Assembly (NCBI RefSeq): GCF_026625605.1
Contig: NZ_CP113054.1
Span: 372,001-436,000 of the forward strand
DNA: 64,000 nucleotides
Reading direction: 5' to 3'
Source: Luteolibacter sp. SL250
GTDB lineage: Bacteria; Verrucomicrobiota; Verrucomicrobiia; Verrucomicrobiales; Akkermansiaceae
The position numbers and the translations under genes were made by a program. The notes beneath the pieces are model-generated. The model was not told the origin of the DNA, did no database searches, and was given only the letters and a program-made list of their open reading frames with translations. Shown one piece after another: positions 50,135 to 59,263 of the stretch. The first letter of the stretch is position 1. Every line of letters begins with the position of its first letter.

Positions 50135-50689
50135 TCACTGGAGCGGACCTTCGGTGATCTCGAAGCACAAGTCGGTGGTGACACCTTGTTCACGGAGGCG
50201 CCTGACAACAACGGAGACGTGATGATAGCCTCTCCGTTGATAGAATTTTTCCAGCCGGGTGATAGCCTTAAAGGTATCCGTCTCGCTTTCGGGTACTCCT
50301 TTCAATCCGCTGGCCCTAATCAACATCAGGTCGCTGAATGCATGGTTGCCCGAGAAGCCCAATGGACTGCCCAGCGGCGGGGGAGTGGTAACGTTGAACC
50401 GGAGAGTCACTTCATCATCGCCTGAAGGTTCCGCTCGGATTTGGACATCATCGACCAGACCGGTGTAGAACAAACGCCGGATGTCCTCATCCACGAGATT
50501 GGCAGAGTATATGGCACCCGATTTGGCCTCAATGAACTGCCGCAGGCGACTTTCATCCACAGTCTTCGCGCCTTCATAGACGACATCCAACCGGCTGATC
50601 TTCCTACCCTCCAGATTCACCGGGGGAGCGGCGCAGGAAGCCAGAGCCGCGATGATTGGAATCAGCAGGAAGCGTGGCGGAAGCTTCAT
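50135..50689 (-). CDS. POTRA-domain lipoprotein
   Basis: From the ATG at 50689 the 184-residue protein has a lipobox (LPPRFLLIPIIAALASC) and two POTRA-like modules: ISRLDVVYEGAKTVDESRLRQFIEAKSGAIYSANLVDEDIRRLFYTGLVDDVQIRAE and the one with PLGFSGNHAFSDLMLIRASGLKG and TRLEKFYQRRGYHHVSVVV. POTRA modules bind outer-membrane-protein substrates in BamA, but no beta-barrel follows. A soluble lipidated POTRA protein may assist outer-membrane assembly. It follows oppC on the same strand. Confidence 0.8.
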   Translation of the reverse strand: MKLPPRFLLIPIIAALASCAAPPVNLEGRKISRLDVVYEGAKTVDESRLRQFIEAKSGAIYSANLVDEDIRRLFYTGLVDDVQIRAEPSGDDEVTLRFNVTTPPPLGSPLGFSGNHAFSDLMLIRASGLKGVPESETDTFKAITRLEKFYQRRGYHHVSVVVRRLREQGVTTDLCFEITEGPLQ

Positions 50690-50760
50690 TGGAGTAGGGA
50701 CGAAGCCGAGGAAGTCAGAGGTTTTTGGAGGAAGACGGCGACCAACGATCACCACCCGTT

Positions 50761-51738
50761 CTAATCCTTCGCCGATTTCGGATCGAGCGCGTCGCGCAGC
50801 CCGTCACCCAGGAAATTCAGCGAGAACAGCGTGGTGGCGAAGAAGAGGGTGGGGAAGAACAGCAGCCACGGGTTTGAAATCATCCGGTTCGCGCCTTCGT
50901 CGATGAGGATGCCCCAGGAGCTGTGCGGAGGTTTCACCCCCATGGTCAGGAAAGACATCGTCGCCTCCAGCAGCATCACGCTGGGGATGGTGAGCGTGGT
51001 GTAGACGATGATCGGCCCCAGCGTGTTCGGCAGGATGTGGCGGAACAGGATGCGCACCGGCCCCAGGCCCAGCGAGCGGGCCGCTTCCACATACTCCTGC
51101 TTCGCCACGCTCTGGACCTGCGCGCGGACGATGCGGGAAACGGTGAGCCAGGACAGCGTGCCGATCGCGATGAACAGCGGCACCAGCGTGGTGATCGGCT
51201 CCACCTTCGAGCGGATCCGGTTGACGTCGGAGGTCGTCGCGTCGCTGCCGCTGATCAGATCGACGATCCATTCCGTCAGGTCCGCGGTCATCGGTTCCAG
51301 GGTCTTGCCCAGCAGGATGACGATGATGAGGAAAGGCAGTGCGTAGAGGATATCCACGATGCGCATCATCAGCGCGTCGATCTTGCCGCCCGCGTAGCCC
51401 GCCGTTGCGCCCCAGCACACGCCGATGGAGACGGAAACCAGCGTGGTGATGAGGCCCACCGCAATGGAGATGCGGCCTCCGTAGAGCACCCGGGAGAGGA
51501 TGTCCCGTCCGAGGTGATCGGTGCCGAACCAGTGTGCGCCGGAGGGAGGGAGGTTCTTGTTCGGCAGGTTCTGCGCGTTCGGGTCCTGCAGCAGGTCCTT
51601 GATGGCGGGCAGGAGGATGCATGCGCCGATGATGAGTAGCAGCAGCACGGCGCTCACCATCGCGGCGCGGTTGCGCTGCAGCCGGTGGAAGGCGTCTTTC
51701 CACAGGGACTGGCTTTTCTCGAAGTCGGTTCCGGACAT
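50761..51738 (-). CDS. Oligopeptide/dipeptide ABC transporter permease (OppC/DppC type)
   Basis: The 325-residue permease has an N-terminal TM (MVSAVLLLLIIGACILLPAI) and the OppC region GAHWFGTDHLGRDILSRVLYGGRISI. About five more TM segments follow, with the EAA-like ATPase-contact loop EYVEAARSLGLGPVRILFRHILPN. It forms the membrane channel with the neighbouring OppB-type permease. The oppA-oppB-oppC order is kept on the minus strand. No ATPase (OppD/F) gene lies in the window, so the transporter must share or use a distant ATPase. Confidence 0.9.
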   Translation of the reverse strand: MSGTDFEKSQSLWKDAFHRLQRNRAAMVSAVLLLLIIGACILLPAIKDLLQDPNAQNLPNKNLPPSGAHWFGTDHLGRDILSRVLYGGRISIAVGLITTLVSVSIGVCWGATAGYAGGKIDALMMRIVDILYALPFLIIVILLGKTLEPMTADLTEWIVDLISGSDATTSDVNRIRSKVEPITTLVPLFIAIGTLSWLTVSRIVRAQVQSVAKQEYVEAARSLGLGPVRILFRHILPNTLGPIIVYTTLTIPSVMLLEATMSFLTMGVKPPHSSWGILIDEGANRMISNPWLLFFPTLFFATTLFSLNFLGDGLRDALDPKSAKD

Positions 51739-51751
51739 GGCGGGTAGGGGG

Positions 51752-52681
51752 TCAGCGGCTGCCGCGCAGGCGTGGGTTCAGCCAGATGCCGATGAGGTCG
51801 GTGGCGAAGTTGGCGATGATGATGAGCAGTCCGTAGAGCATGACCACGCCGAGGATGACGGGTGCGTCGCCGACCTCGATGGACTTGATGAAATGCAGGC
51901 CCAGCCCCGGCATGGCGAAGATGCTCTCCACCACCACCGCGCCGGAGATCACCGCGGCGAATGCCGGTCCGATGTAGGCGATGGCAGGGATGATGCCGCC
52001 GCGCAGGCAGTGGCGGACCAGCAGGCGGAAGCTGCCCACGCCCTTCGCCCGCGCCGTGCGGATGAAGTCCTGGTTCAGGATGTCCAGCATCCCGGCGCGC
52101 GTCAGGCGGGAGATGTAGGCCGCCGTCACCAGTCCCAGCGTGATGGATGGCAGCAGCAGGGAGGACGGCACGGACGGGTTCCAACCCATCACCGGCACCA
52201 GTTGCAGGTAACGGCCGAAGAAGTCCGCCAGCAACGGCCCGACGACAAAGGCGGGGATGCAGATCCCGATCATCGCCAGCCCCATCGCGGAGTAGTCCAG
52301 CAGCGTGTTCTTTTTCCACGCCGCGATCACCCCCAGCGGGATGCCGGTGACGATGGCGAACGCCATGGCCAGCACCCCCAGCCTCAGTGAAACGGGAAAG
52401 CCCTGTGAAATGATTTCCGTCACCGCCCGTCCCTCCAGCCGGGTGCTGGTGCCCGGGTCGCCTTTCAGCAGGTTGCCCAGTTGCTTCGCATACTGGACGT
52501 AGGTCGGTTTATCGAGGCCGTAGTAGGCTTCCTGCCGGAGGCGGATGTGCTCAGGGATCGCGCGTTCGGCGGATTTGAATGGTCCGCCAGGCAGCGCCTT
52601 GATCAGGAAAAACGAGATCGTGTAGAGCACGAAGAGAACCAGCAGGCCCTGCAGCAGGCGTTGGAGGATGTTGGCGAGCAT
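51752..52681 (-). CDS. Oligopeptide/dipeptide ABC transporter permease (OppB/DppB type)
   Basis: The 309-residue permease has an N-terminal TM segment (LLQGLLVLFVLYTISFFLI), a periplasmic loop and about five later TM segments. The EAA loop is LNQDFIRTARAKGVGSFRLLVRHCLRGG. The pattern LGNLLKGDPGTSTRLEGRAVTEIISQGFP is typical of OppB. It lies 13 bases upstream of the OppC-type permease gene and 18 bases downstream of the oppA gene, so the three are one transcription unit. Confidence 0.92.
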   Translation of the reverse strand: MLANILQRLLQGLLVLFVLYTISFFLIKALPGGPFKSAERAIPEHIRLRQEAYYGLDKPTYVQYAKQLGNLLKGDPGTSTRLEGRAVTEIISQGFPVSLRLGVLAMAFAIVTGIPLGVIAAWKKNTLLDYSAMGLAMIGICIPAFVVGPLLADFFGRYLQLVPVMGWNPSVPSSLLLPSITLGLVTAAYISRLTRAGMLDILNQDFIRTARAKGVGSFRLLVRHCLRGGIIPAIAYIGPAFAAVISGAVVVESIFAMPGLGLHFIKSIEVGDAPVILGVVMLYGLLIIIANFATDLIGIWLNPRLRGSR

Positions 52682-52699
52682 GTCGGAAAGGTGGGCGTA

Positions 52700-54295
52700 T
52701 TACTTCTCGAGGCGGATCGCCTTCCAGGGATGGTGGTCCAGCAGCAGCGGGTGCCAGTTCGTGGCGGACGGATGGTGCAGGTAGTTCCGGGCGTAGTGGG
52801 TCATCGGCAGGATCGGCAGCGCGCCCATCAGGATCGTCTCCGCCTGCTGCAGGTATTCCAGCCGCTTGGCCGGGTCCGCCTGGGCGGCGGCCTCGCGCAG
52901 CATCTCTTCATAGCGCGTGTCGCTCCAGCCGGTGTTGTTGTTGCCGTTGCCCTTCGTCCACATGCCGAGGAAAGTGGTCGGGTCCAGGTAGTCGCCGATC
53001 CATCCCGCCGCGGCCATGTCGAAGTCCAGGCTCTGCTGGGCGGCCACATAGGAACCCCAGTCCTTGTTCTGGATGTCGATGAGGATGTTGAGATGCGTCT
53101 TCCACATCGCCTGGATGGCCTCCGCGCTGGCGCGTGCGGATGGCCGCGCGATCAGCAGGGAAAATCGCGGGAACTTGTCCCCGTTCGGGAAACCGGCCTC
53201 CGCCAGCAGGCGGCGCGCCTTTTCGGGATCGAAGGTCAGCACCGGCTGCGGGTGGAACGACCCCATGTCCGGCGTGAAGGAAACGGTCGGCTGGAAGCCC
53301 TCCGTGACGTGTTCGCACAGCAACTGGCGGTCGATGGTCAGCGCCAGCGCCTCGCGGACCCGCGCGTCGTTCAGCACCGGCCGCGTCGTGTTGAGGCGGA
53401 TGAAGGTGGTGCCGACATACGGCTCCTGCCGGAAGTAGCGCGAGTGGTCCCGCTTCATCGACTTGATCAGGTCGGACGGCACCTGGTACGTCGTGTGGAG
53501 CTGCCCGGCCAAGAACGCCCGCGTCTCCGTGTAGGGGTTCTCGATCGGCAGGAAGCGGATGCCGTTGATGCCCACGTTCGCGGCGTCCCAGTAGTGGGGG
53601 TTGCGGTCCACCTCGATGACGTCATGGAAGCGCCACTCCTTCAGCTTGAACGGACCGTTGCCCACCATGTTCGGGAACATGAACCACGGGTTGTCACGCG
53701 CCTCCATCTTGCCGTGTTTCAGGATCACGTGGCGCGGCGCGGGGAACCACGTGTAGTGGCGGGTGAGTGAGGGGAGGAAGGGGACAGGCTCGCGCAGCTT
53801 CACCCGCAGCGTCAGGGCGTCGATGGCCTTCACCCCCACCTGTGAGAAATCCTTCTGCGTGCCCCGGTTGAAATCCTCCGCTCCGGTGATGAAATACAGC
53901 ATCTCCGCATACGGTCCGCCGAGGTCAGGGTGGAGCAGCCGGTGATAGGCGAAGACGAAGTCCTCCGCCGTGACCGGCACGCCGTCGGACCACTTGCCCT
54001 CCGGCTGGAGCTTGAACGTCCACTCCGTCATGTCCTCGTTGTGCACCCAGGAGGCCGCCGCGCCGGGCGGCGTCGCGTCGTCGCTCACCGCGTCATTCGC
54101 AACCAGACCTTCGAACAGGGCGGTCAGCACCTTGCTCTCGATGACGCCCGTCACCAAGTGGATGTCCAGCGACTTCGGCTCCGCGGAGTTCCCGACCAGG
54201 AGGATGCCCTCACGGTTCGCCTTTTCGACCTGCGTTTCTCTCTGGCAGGAAAAAAGCGGGATGGTCAGGGCGAGACAGGCGATCCAACGTAGCAT
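52700..54295 (-). CDS. Oligopeptide-binding lipoprotein (OppA type, SBP family 5)
   Basis: The 531-residue protein has a lipobox (LRWIACLALTIPLFSC, Cys17) and the SBP family-5 signature AEPKSLDIHLVTGVIESKVLTALFEGLV, WTFKLQPEGKWSDGVPVTAEDFVFAYHRLLHP, NPHYWDAANVGINGIRF and AGFPNGDKFPRFSLL. It captures peptides in the periplasm for the OppB/OppC channel. Immediately upstream lies the 165-base inverted-repeat element at 54389-54553, which may affect its promoter. Confidence 0.93.
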   Translation of the reverse strand: MLRWIACLALTIPLFSCQRETQVEKANREGILLVGNSAEPKSLDIHLVTGVIESKVLTALFEGLVANDAVSDDATPPGAAASWVHNEDMTEWTFKLQPEGKWSDGVPVTAEDFVFAYHRLLHPDLGGPYAEMLYFITGAEDFNRGTQKDFSQVGVKAIDALTLRVKLREPVPFLPSLTRHYTWFPAPRHVILKHGKMEARDNPWFMFPNMVGNGPFKLKEWRFHDVIEVDRNPHYWDAANVGINGIRFLPIENPYTETRAFLAGQLHTTYQVPSDLIKSMKRDHSRYFRQEPYVGTTFIRLNTTRPVLNDARVREALALTIDRQLLCEHVTEGFQPTVSFTPDMGSFHPQPVLTFDPEKARRLLAEAGFPNGDKFPRFSLLIARPSARASAEAIQAMWKTHLNILIDIQNKDWGSYVAAQQSLDFDMAAAGWIGDYLDPTTFLGMWTKGNGNNNTGWSDTRYEEMLREAAAQADPAKRLEYLQQAETILMGALPILPMTHYARNYLHHPSATNWHPLLLDHHPWKAIRLEK

Positions 54296-54388
54296 GCGGC
54301 CCTATCTTGACGGCATATGGAGGGGATTGCAGCGGAATTTTTCGTAGAATCGCATGTGCCCACTCATTCGACCACTCCGGATGTCTCC

Positions 54389-54553
54389 AGTAAGGAGGGT
54401 GGACACTCCTGTCCACCGGCTGCAACCGGAACCCATAGCAATGGTGACCGACAAAAGATCTCGTGTGAATGCCCCCGATCTTTGCGCCTTTGCGGTGAAT
54501 CTCTCCTGATTCGCCAATGCCGCCGGTGGACAAGAGTGTCCACCCTCCTTACT
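54389..54553. repeat. MITE-like element (AGTAAGGAGGGTGGACA family)
   Basis: Two 32-base terminal inverted repeats (54389-54420 and 54522-54553) match with one mismatch around a 101-base centre. Each arm contains its own hairpin (GTGGACA...TGTCCAC). Degenerate relatives occur at 49621-49833. The right end touches the stop codon of the downstream beta-helix gene. No coding capacity; mobility would depend on a transposase elsewhere. Confidence 0.82.
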
Positions 54554-56279
54554 ACTTCACCACGGCCTCGTTCACGAACGTCCCTTGGCCCTCGATCCGG
54601 TTACCTTCATAGATCACGCCGGAGCTTTCCTTGATCCACACCACGGAGTCCTTGGGAATGCGGTAGCTGGCTCCGGTGTCCGGTGCGGCTTCGGTGAGCG
54701 GGGAGACGAACCGGTTGTTCCTCACGGTGAGTCCCTCGGCGGAGGAGACCACCAGATGCGGTCCCTGGCCGCCTTCGATGATGTTGTCCTCGATGACCAC
54801 GTTCTTGAAGACGGGGGCGGAGCGCAATTGGTCCTTTTCCCCGGTGGCGGTGAGTGAAAGCGCACCGGCTTGGCTGGACCATGGTGCGGCGCAAAACCAT
54901 CCCGCATTGCGGATGACGTTCTTGCGGATGACCAGATCCTCGATGCCCGCAGCGGCGCTTCCCGGTAGTTCCGCGCAGACGATGAACGCGTGCGGCGTGT
55001 CCAGCGTGTTGCCCTCCACCAGGCCACCGGCTTTCAGCAACAGGCGGCCCGGGCTATGGAGATGGTTGTTCCGGAAAACGAAGCCCTGGCCCATGCGGTC
55101 CGGGGAATAGACGGAATCTCCGGGTTTCAGATCGGACGGCTGGTCCAGCGTCAGGACGATGCACTTCGGACTCACCTTCCAGACGTCCCATGTCTTCGCG
55201 GCTGTCAGCTTTTCCAACACTTCCGGTGCGAGACCGGCGTCCTTGCGCGGCACCACCGTGCGGGAGGTGATCTTCCATTCCGGCCCGTTCACACCGGCAC
55301 GGATGCGGTCGCCGTTCTGGACGCCCTCGGTGAACTCGTCGCGGCTGGCGATGACGACGGTGCCGCCTTCGTTCTTCACCACCAGAAAGTCGGATGACTG
55401 CACGCTCCAGGAGTCATCCCCGGCATGGCTGATCTCACAGCCCTCCACCAGCGGTCCCTTGCGGATCGTCTTGCTCTGGAAGGCATCCCAGGAACTGCTC
55501 AGCAGGCGTTCCTCCGTCGCGCCCTCCGGCTTCGGCCCGGGGACGATGCGGCATTTCGTGAAGCTCGATCCGCCTTCGCCGTCCGCTTCCAGGATGCCCA
55601 TGCCCGGCGCGCTGAAAACCGTCACGTTGCGGAGGTTGATACGCTCCGACTGGTCGATGGAAATCGCATGCGGCGCGCCCGCTTCCTGGCCGGTGCTGAG
55701 GGACGCCAGGTCGCCTGGCTTCGCCGCGTTCGCGATGCCGTTGAGCTTCACCCGCACCACATCCTCGCCCACCATCTCCGCCTTCGTGCCCCAGAGAAAG
55801 GGCATGCCCTTTTTCCGGAAGCGGGTCTTCGCATCAACGACATCGATCCGGGCGTAAGGCTTCTTCGGATAGCCCGCGTGGATTTTCACGTCGATCGAGT
55901 TGCCATCCTCCGCCGCGGCGATGACCTCGCCCTGGGTGAAGGGCAGGGGATCATAGTCCACCGTCAGGCCCTGGAGGGTCACGCCGGCGCATTTGTGCAT
56001 GCTGATGGCCCGCATCAGCTTCGTGCCGACCATCGTCACGCCATCGGCGATGATCTCCACATCCTTCACCCCGCTCAGCACCCACAGTTCCCCGCCGCCG
56101 CCTTTCGGGGCGATGCGGTAGGTCCCGGGCGGGATGACGACGCGTTTCTCGCCGCGCTTGATCGCGTCGTTGGCCAACGGACGGAAGTCCTCTTGCGCGG
56201 AAAGCAGCGTTGCGGAGAAAAACAGAATCAAGGAGGCGAGCCGGCTCATCCTGAATCTGATTTCGCGGAAAGGTGTCAT
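54552..56279 (-). CDS. Exported right-handed beta-helix protein
   Basis: From the ATG at 56279 the product has 575 residues, with a signal peptide inside (SRLASLILFFSATLLSAQE). An alternative ATG at 56249 removes 10 residues and starts at the signal. The longer start overlaps the pseudouridine synthase stop by 4 bases (ATGA). The rest shows parallel beta-helix coils (VEIIADGVTMVG, VTLQGLTVDY, NNHLHSPGRLL, LVIRKNVIRNAGW, VVIEDNIIEGG, LTVRNNRFVSP). Such proteins bind or cleave polysaccharides; no lyase catalytic motif is clear. Confidence 0.82.
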   Translation of the reverse strand: MTPFREIRFRMSRLASLILFFSATLLSAQEDFRPLANDAIKRGEKRVVIPPGTYRIAPKGGGGELWVLSGVKDVEIIADGVTMVGTKLMRAISMHKCAGVTLQGLTVDYDPLPFTQGEVIAAAEDGNSIDVKIHAGYPKKPYARIDVVDAKTRFRKKGMPFLWGTKAEMVGEDVVRVKLNGIANAAKPGDLASLSTGQEAGAPHAISIDQSERINLRNVTVFSAPGMGILEADGEGGSSFTKCRIVPGPKPEGATEERLLSSSWDAFQSKTIRKGPLVEGCEISHAGDDSWSVQSSDFLVVKNEGGTVVIASRDEFTEGVQNGDRIRAGVNGPEWKITSRTVVPRKDAGLAPEVLEKLTAAKTWDVWKVSPKCIVLTLDQPSDLKPGDSVYSPDRMGQGFVFRNNHLHSPGRLLLKAGGLVEGNTLDTPHAFIVCAELPGSAAAGIEDLVIRKNVIRNAGWFCAAPWSSQAGALSLTATGEKDQLRSAPVFKNVVIEDNIIEGGQGPHLVVSSAEGLTVRNNRFVSPLTEAAPDTGASYRIPKDSVVWIKESSGVIYEGNRIEGQGTFVNEAVVK

Positions 56280-56977
56280 GTGAAAAGATTGTCGTGGTCC
56301 TCCGCGGATAGCACACGCCACTCACCTTCCTCCAGATCCTCAGGCAGTTTCAGTCCGCCGATGGAAATGCGCTCCAGATCCAGCACGTGGTTGCCCACGG
56401 CGGCGAACATGCGGCGCACCTGGTGGTAGCGGCCTTCATGGAGCGTGATGAGCGCTTCCTTTTCCCCGGTGACCTCCAGCTTCGCGGGCAGCAGCGGTTT
56501 TGTCTCGCTGTTCAACATCAGCTCACCGGACGCGAAGATCTCCCCCTCATGCCCTTCCAGCGGGCGGTCGAGCGTGGCGCGGTAGACTTTCAGGCAGTTC
56601 GACTTCGGGTGGATGATCTTGTGGAGCAGCTTCCCGTCATCCGTCATCAGCAGCAGGCCGGTGGTGTCCTTGTCCAGCCTGCCGATGGGATTGAGGCCCG
56701 GGTTGCGGTGGGCGAAGCGTTCCGGCAGCAGGTCATAGATGGTGCTGCCCGGATCCTCCGCGCTGCAGGTGTAGCCGTCCGGTTTGTTGAGGAGGATGGT
56801 GAAAGGGCCCTGCGGGTCCAGCGGCTCCCCGCGGAAAAGGATGCGGTCGTGGCCGGGCACTTCGCTTTCGCCCAGCACCTTGCCATCGAGGTCCGTGACC
56901 GCGCCGGTCTTGATGAAGCGCTGGACTTCCTTGCGTGAGCCGTAGCCGAGGTTGGCGAGCAGTTTGACGAGTTTCAT
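56276..56977 (-). CDS. RsuA/RluB-family rRNA pseudouridine synthase
   Basis: The 233-residue protein has an N-terminal S4 domain (VKLLANLGYGSRKEVQRFIKTGAVTDLDG) and the RsuA catalytic motif GRLDKDTTGLLLMTDDG with the nucleophilic Asp, plus LNKPDGYTCS and the KVYRATLDRPL segment. It isomerises a specific uridine in rRNA, 16S U516 if RsuA, otherwise 23S. It is 6 bases from the rsmC-like gene, suggesting an rRNA-modification operon, and it couples to the beta-helix gene by ATGA. Confidence 0.93.
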   Translation of the reverse strand: MKLVKLLANLGYGSRKEVQRFIKTGAVTDLDGKVLGESEVPGHDRILFRGEPLDPQGPFTILLNKPDGYTCSAEDPGSTIYDLLPERFAHRNPGLNPIGRLDKDTTGLLLMTDDGKLLHKIIHPKSNCLKVYRATLDRPLEGHEGEIFASGELMLNSETKPLLPAKLEVTGEKEALITLHEGRYHQVRRMFAAVGNHVLDLERISIGGLKLPEDLEEGEWRVLSAEDHDNLFT

Positions 56978-56983
56978 GAAAAG

Positions 56984-58117
56984 TCAGCGTTGGTCGGCGA
57001 AAAGGAGCTTGTAGACATGGTCCTCCGCCACCTTCCTCCAGGAAAACTTCAGCGCGGAGAGTTCCGCTTCGTAGGGAAGCTGGCGGTTGGCGACCAGCAG
57101 CAATTTCCCGCCGCGATTCAGCGCGCACGCTGCCACCCGGATGAAAGCGCGGCCAAGGTCCACATCCGTGGCCTGTCCGGTGTGGAAGGGAGGATTCATC
57201 AGGATGATGTCATACCGTTCCGGCAGGCCCTTCGTCACATCATCCCAATGGAAGGTGAGAGGGATCTCGTCCGCCACCATGCACGCCGGGGATTCCAGCG
57301 AAAGCGGGTCATCCTTCTCGCCGAGGCCACGTTGATACTCCGCCAGATTCCTTTCCGCGCAGGCCAGCGCGCGGGCGTCCGCTTCGTAGAGGTCCACGGA
57401 GGTAATTTTCGGGCAGCGCTTCAGCAGGGCATCCGTCAGGTAGCCCCACCCGGCGCCCAGATCGGCCGCCTTGCCCCGCAGCGATGCCGGGAGATGCGCC
57501 ACCAGCAACTTTGAGCCGGGGTCGATGTGGTCCGCGCTGAAAATGCCGGCTTCCGTGGTGAAGCGGGTGTCCGGGATGCTCCTCCGCCCACCGAGCGACC
57601 GCCACTCCTCTAGCAGCGCCTGATTCCATGACGGTGACTTCACCGCGTGGAAGGCCCGGCACTTGTGCTTCTGGATCGACCGGATCTCCCCGGCGGCCTG
57701 GGACAGCTCCTTTTCAAAGCGCGCCGCGCCCGCGGTGTTCGGCATCGCCACCAATAGCGTGCCGCCCGGTTCCAGAAGATCATGGGCGAGCGCGAACCAG
57801 TGGAGCGCCTCGTCGCGGGACTTGCCGGGCAGGACCATCACCAGCGGCCAGGTGCCTTCCGGAGCGGAGGTGCGGGTGAGGCCCGCGTTGTCCCACGCAT
57901 CCGCCTTGGGCTTGAAAGGCTGCCAGCCGGTGACCTGCGGCCACCCCGCCAGATCCGCATGCGGCTCCGCGCCCAGGAACAGTGCCCGCTGCGGGACAGG
58001 GAGGCCGTCCGCGGCGAAGGCGAGCATCAGGGTTTCCAGCGCGGGATTCATCGCCGGAGGCTCCGGTTTCCCATCGGTTTTGGCGAGAGCAAGTTGCGGC
58101 GCATCCGCCGCATCCAT
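56984..58117 (-). CDS. RsmC/RlmG-like rRNA methyltransferase
   Basis: From the ATG at 58117 the product is 377 residues. The N-terminal half is a degenerate methyltransferase copy. The C-terminal half holds the active Rossmann fold: LVAHLPASLRGKAADLGAGWGYLTDALL, VDLYEADARALACAERN, and the catalytic MNPPFHTGQATD. RsmC methylates 16S G1207 and RlmG 23S G1835; which one is not decided by these motifs. A later ATG at 58051 is also open. It lies 6 bases before the pseudouridine synthase gene. Confidence 0.88.
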   Translation of the reverse strand: MDAADAPQLALAKTDGKPEPPAMNPALETLMLAFAADGLPVPQRALFLGAEPHADLAGWPQVTGWQPFKPKADAWDNAGLTRTSAPEGTWPLVMVLPGKSRDEALHWFALAHDLLEPGGTLLVAMPNTAGAARFEKELSQAAGEIRSIQKHKCRAFHAVKSPSWNQALLEEWRSLGGRRSIPDTRFTTEAGIFSADHIDPGSKLLVAHLPASLRGKAADLGAGWGYLTDALLKRCPKITSVDLYEADARALACAERNLAEYQRGLGEKDDPLSLESPACMVADEIPLTFHWDDVTKGLPERYDIILMNPPFHTGQATDVDLGRAFIRVAACALNRGGKLLLVANRQLPYEAELSALKFSWRKVAEDHVYKLLFADQR

Positions 58118-58186
58118 GGCGGAAAATGACGGGTTTTTGAAAGGTCGTGCATTGTTTCCCGGAGTGGTGGCTGGGATACTGGCGGC

Positions 58187-59185
58187 ATGATCTGCGCCGT
58201 CTTCGATGCCAAGCCCTACGACCGTGAGTTCCTCACCCGCGCCGCTTCCGGGACGGCCCTGGAGTTGCGGTTCCTGGAGTTCCGCCTCGGGCAGGAGACG
58301 GTGTTTTCCGCCGATGGGGCGCAGGGTGTCTGCGTGTTCGTGAATGACCGCGTGGACCGCCCGGTGGTGGAGTCGCTGGCGGAAAAGGGCATCCGTAACA
58401 TCGCGTTGCGCTGCGCCGGGTTCAACAATGTCGATCTGGAGGCGGCGAAGGAACACGGCATCACCGTCACGCGGGTGCCGGCCTATTCACCCTACGCCGT
58501 GGCGGAGCACACCGTGGCGCTGCTGATGACGCTCAACCGCAAGATCCACCGTGCCTACAACCGCGTGCGGGAGCAGAATTTCTCCCTCAACGGGCTGGTC
58601 GGGTTCGACCTGCATGGAAAGACGGTGGGCATCGTCGGCACCGGGAAGATCGGCAGGATCACCGCCTCCATCTTCCGCGGCTTCGGCTGCCGGGTGCTGG
58701 CGCAGGATCCGTATGAAAGCGCGGAGTGGGCCGCGGAGAATGGCGTCACCTACACCTCGCTCGATGAGCTGCTCGCCGCGAGTGACATCGTCTCTTTGCA
58801 TTCGCCGCTCTTTCCGGAAACCTACCACCTGCTGGACGCCGGCCGCTTCGCCCGCATGAAGCGCGGCGCCTACCTCATCAACACCAGCCGCGGAAAGCTG
58901 GTGGATACCGCCGCGCTCATCGCCGTCCTGAAAAGCGGCCACCTCGGCGGCGTCGCGCTGGACGTGTATGAGGAGGAGGAAGGCATCTTCTTCGAGGACC
59001 ATTCCGGCCATGTGCTGGGGGATGACATCCTCGCCCGGCTGCTCACCTTCCCGAACGTGCTGGTCACCTCCCACCAGGCATTCCTGACGGAGGAGGCGCT
59101 CGGTGAGATCGCCCGCGTGACGGTGGAGAACCTGACCCGGGTCGCGGAGGGGAAGGCCCCTCTCGACACCACCCTCCTGGGTTGA
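58187..59185 (+). CDS. ldhA: D-lactate dehydrogenase, 2-hydroxyacid dehydrogenase family
   Basis: The 332-residue protein has the D-2-hydroxyacid dehydrogenase fold: GTGKIGRITASIFRGFG for NAD, catalytic Arg in LINTSRGKLVDT, catalytic Glu in the VALDVYEEEEG region, and His in VTSHQAFLTEEAL. The EEHTVALLMTLNRKIH-type block (VAEHTVALLMTLNRKIHRAY) and the length fit D-lactate dehydrogenase LdhA best. It reduces pyruvate to D-lactate in fermentation. It is divergent from rsmC and 79 bases upstream of htpG. Confidence 0.9.
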   Translation: MICAVFDAKPYDREFLTRAASGTALELRFLEFRLGQETVFSADGAQGVCVFVNDRVDRPVVESLAEKGIRNIALRCAGFNNVDLEAAKEHGITVTRVPAYSPYAVAEHTVALLMTLNRKIHRAYNRVREQNFSLNGLVGFDLHGKTVGIVGTGKIGRITASIFRGFGCRVLAQDPYESAEWAAENGVTYTSLDELLAASDIVSLHSPLFPETYHLLDAGRFARMKRGAYLINTSRGKLVDTAALIAVLKSGHLGGVALDVYEEEEGIFFEDHSGHVLGDDILARLLTFPNVLVTSHQAFLTEEALGEIARVTVENLTRVAEGKAPLDTTLLG

Positions 59186-59263
59186 GGTGGCCGGGCGTCC
59201 CGTTTCCCGGGCTTGCCATTGTGGAAATGATGGGTTCTTTTCCCGCCACGAAACTTTCCCACC

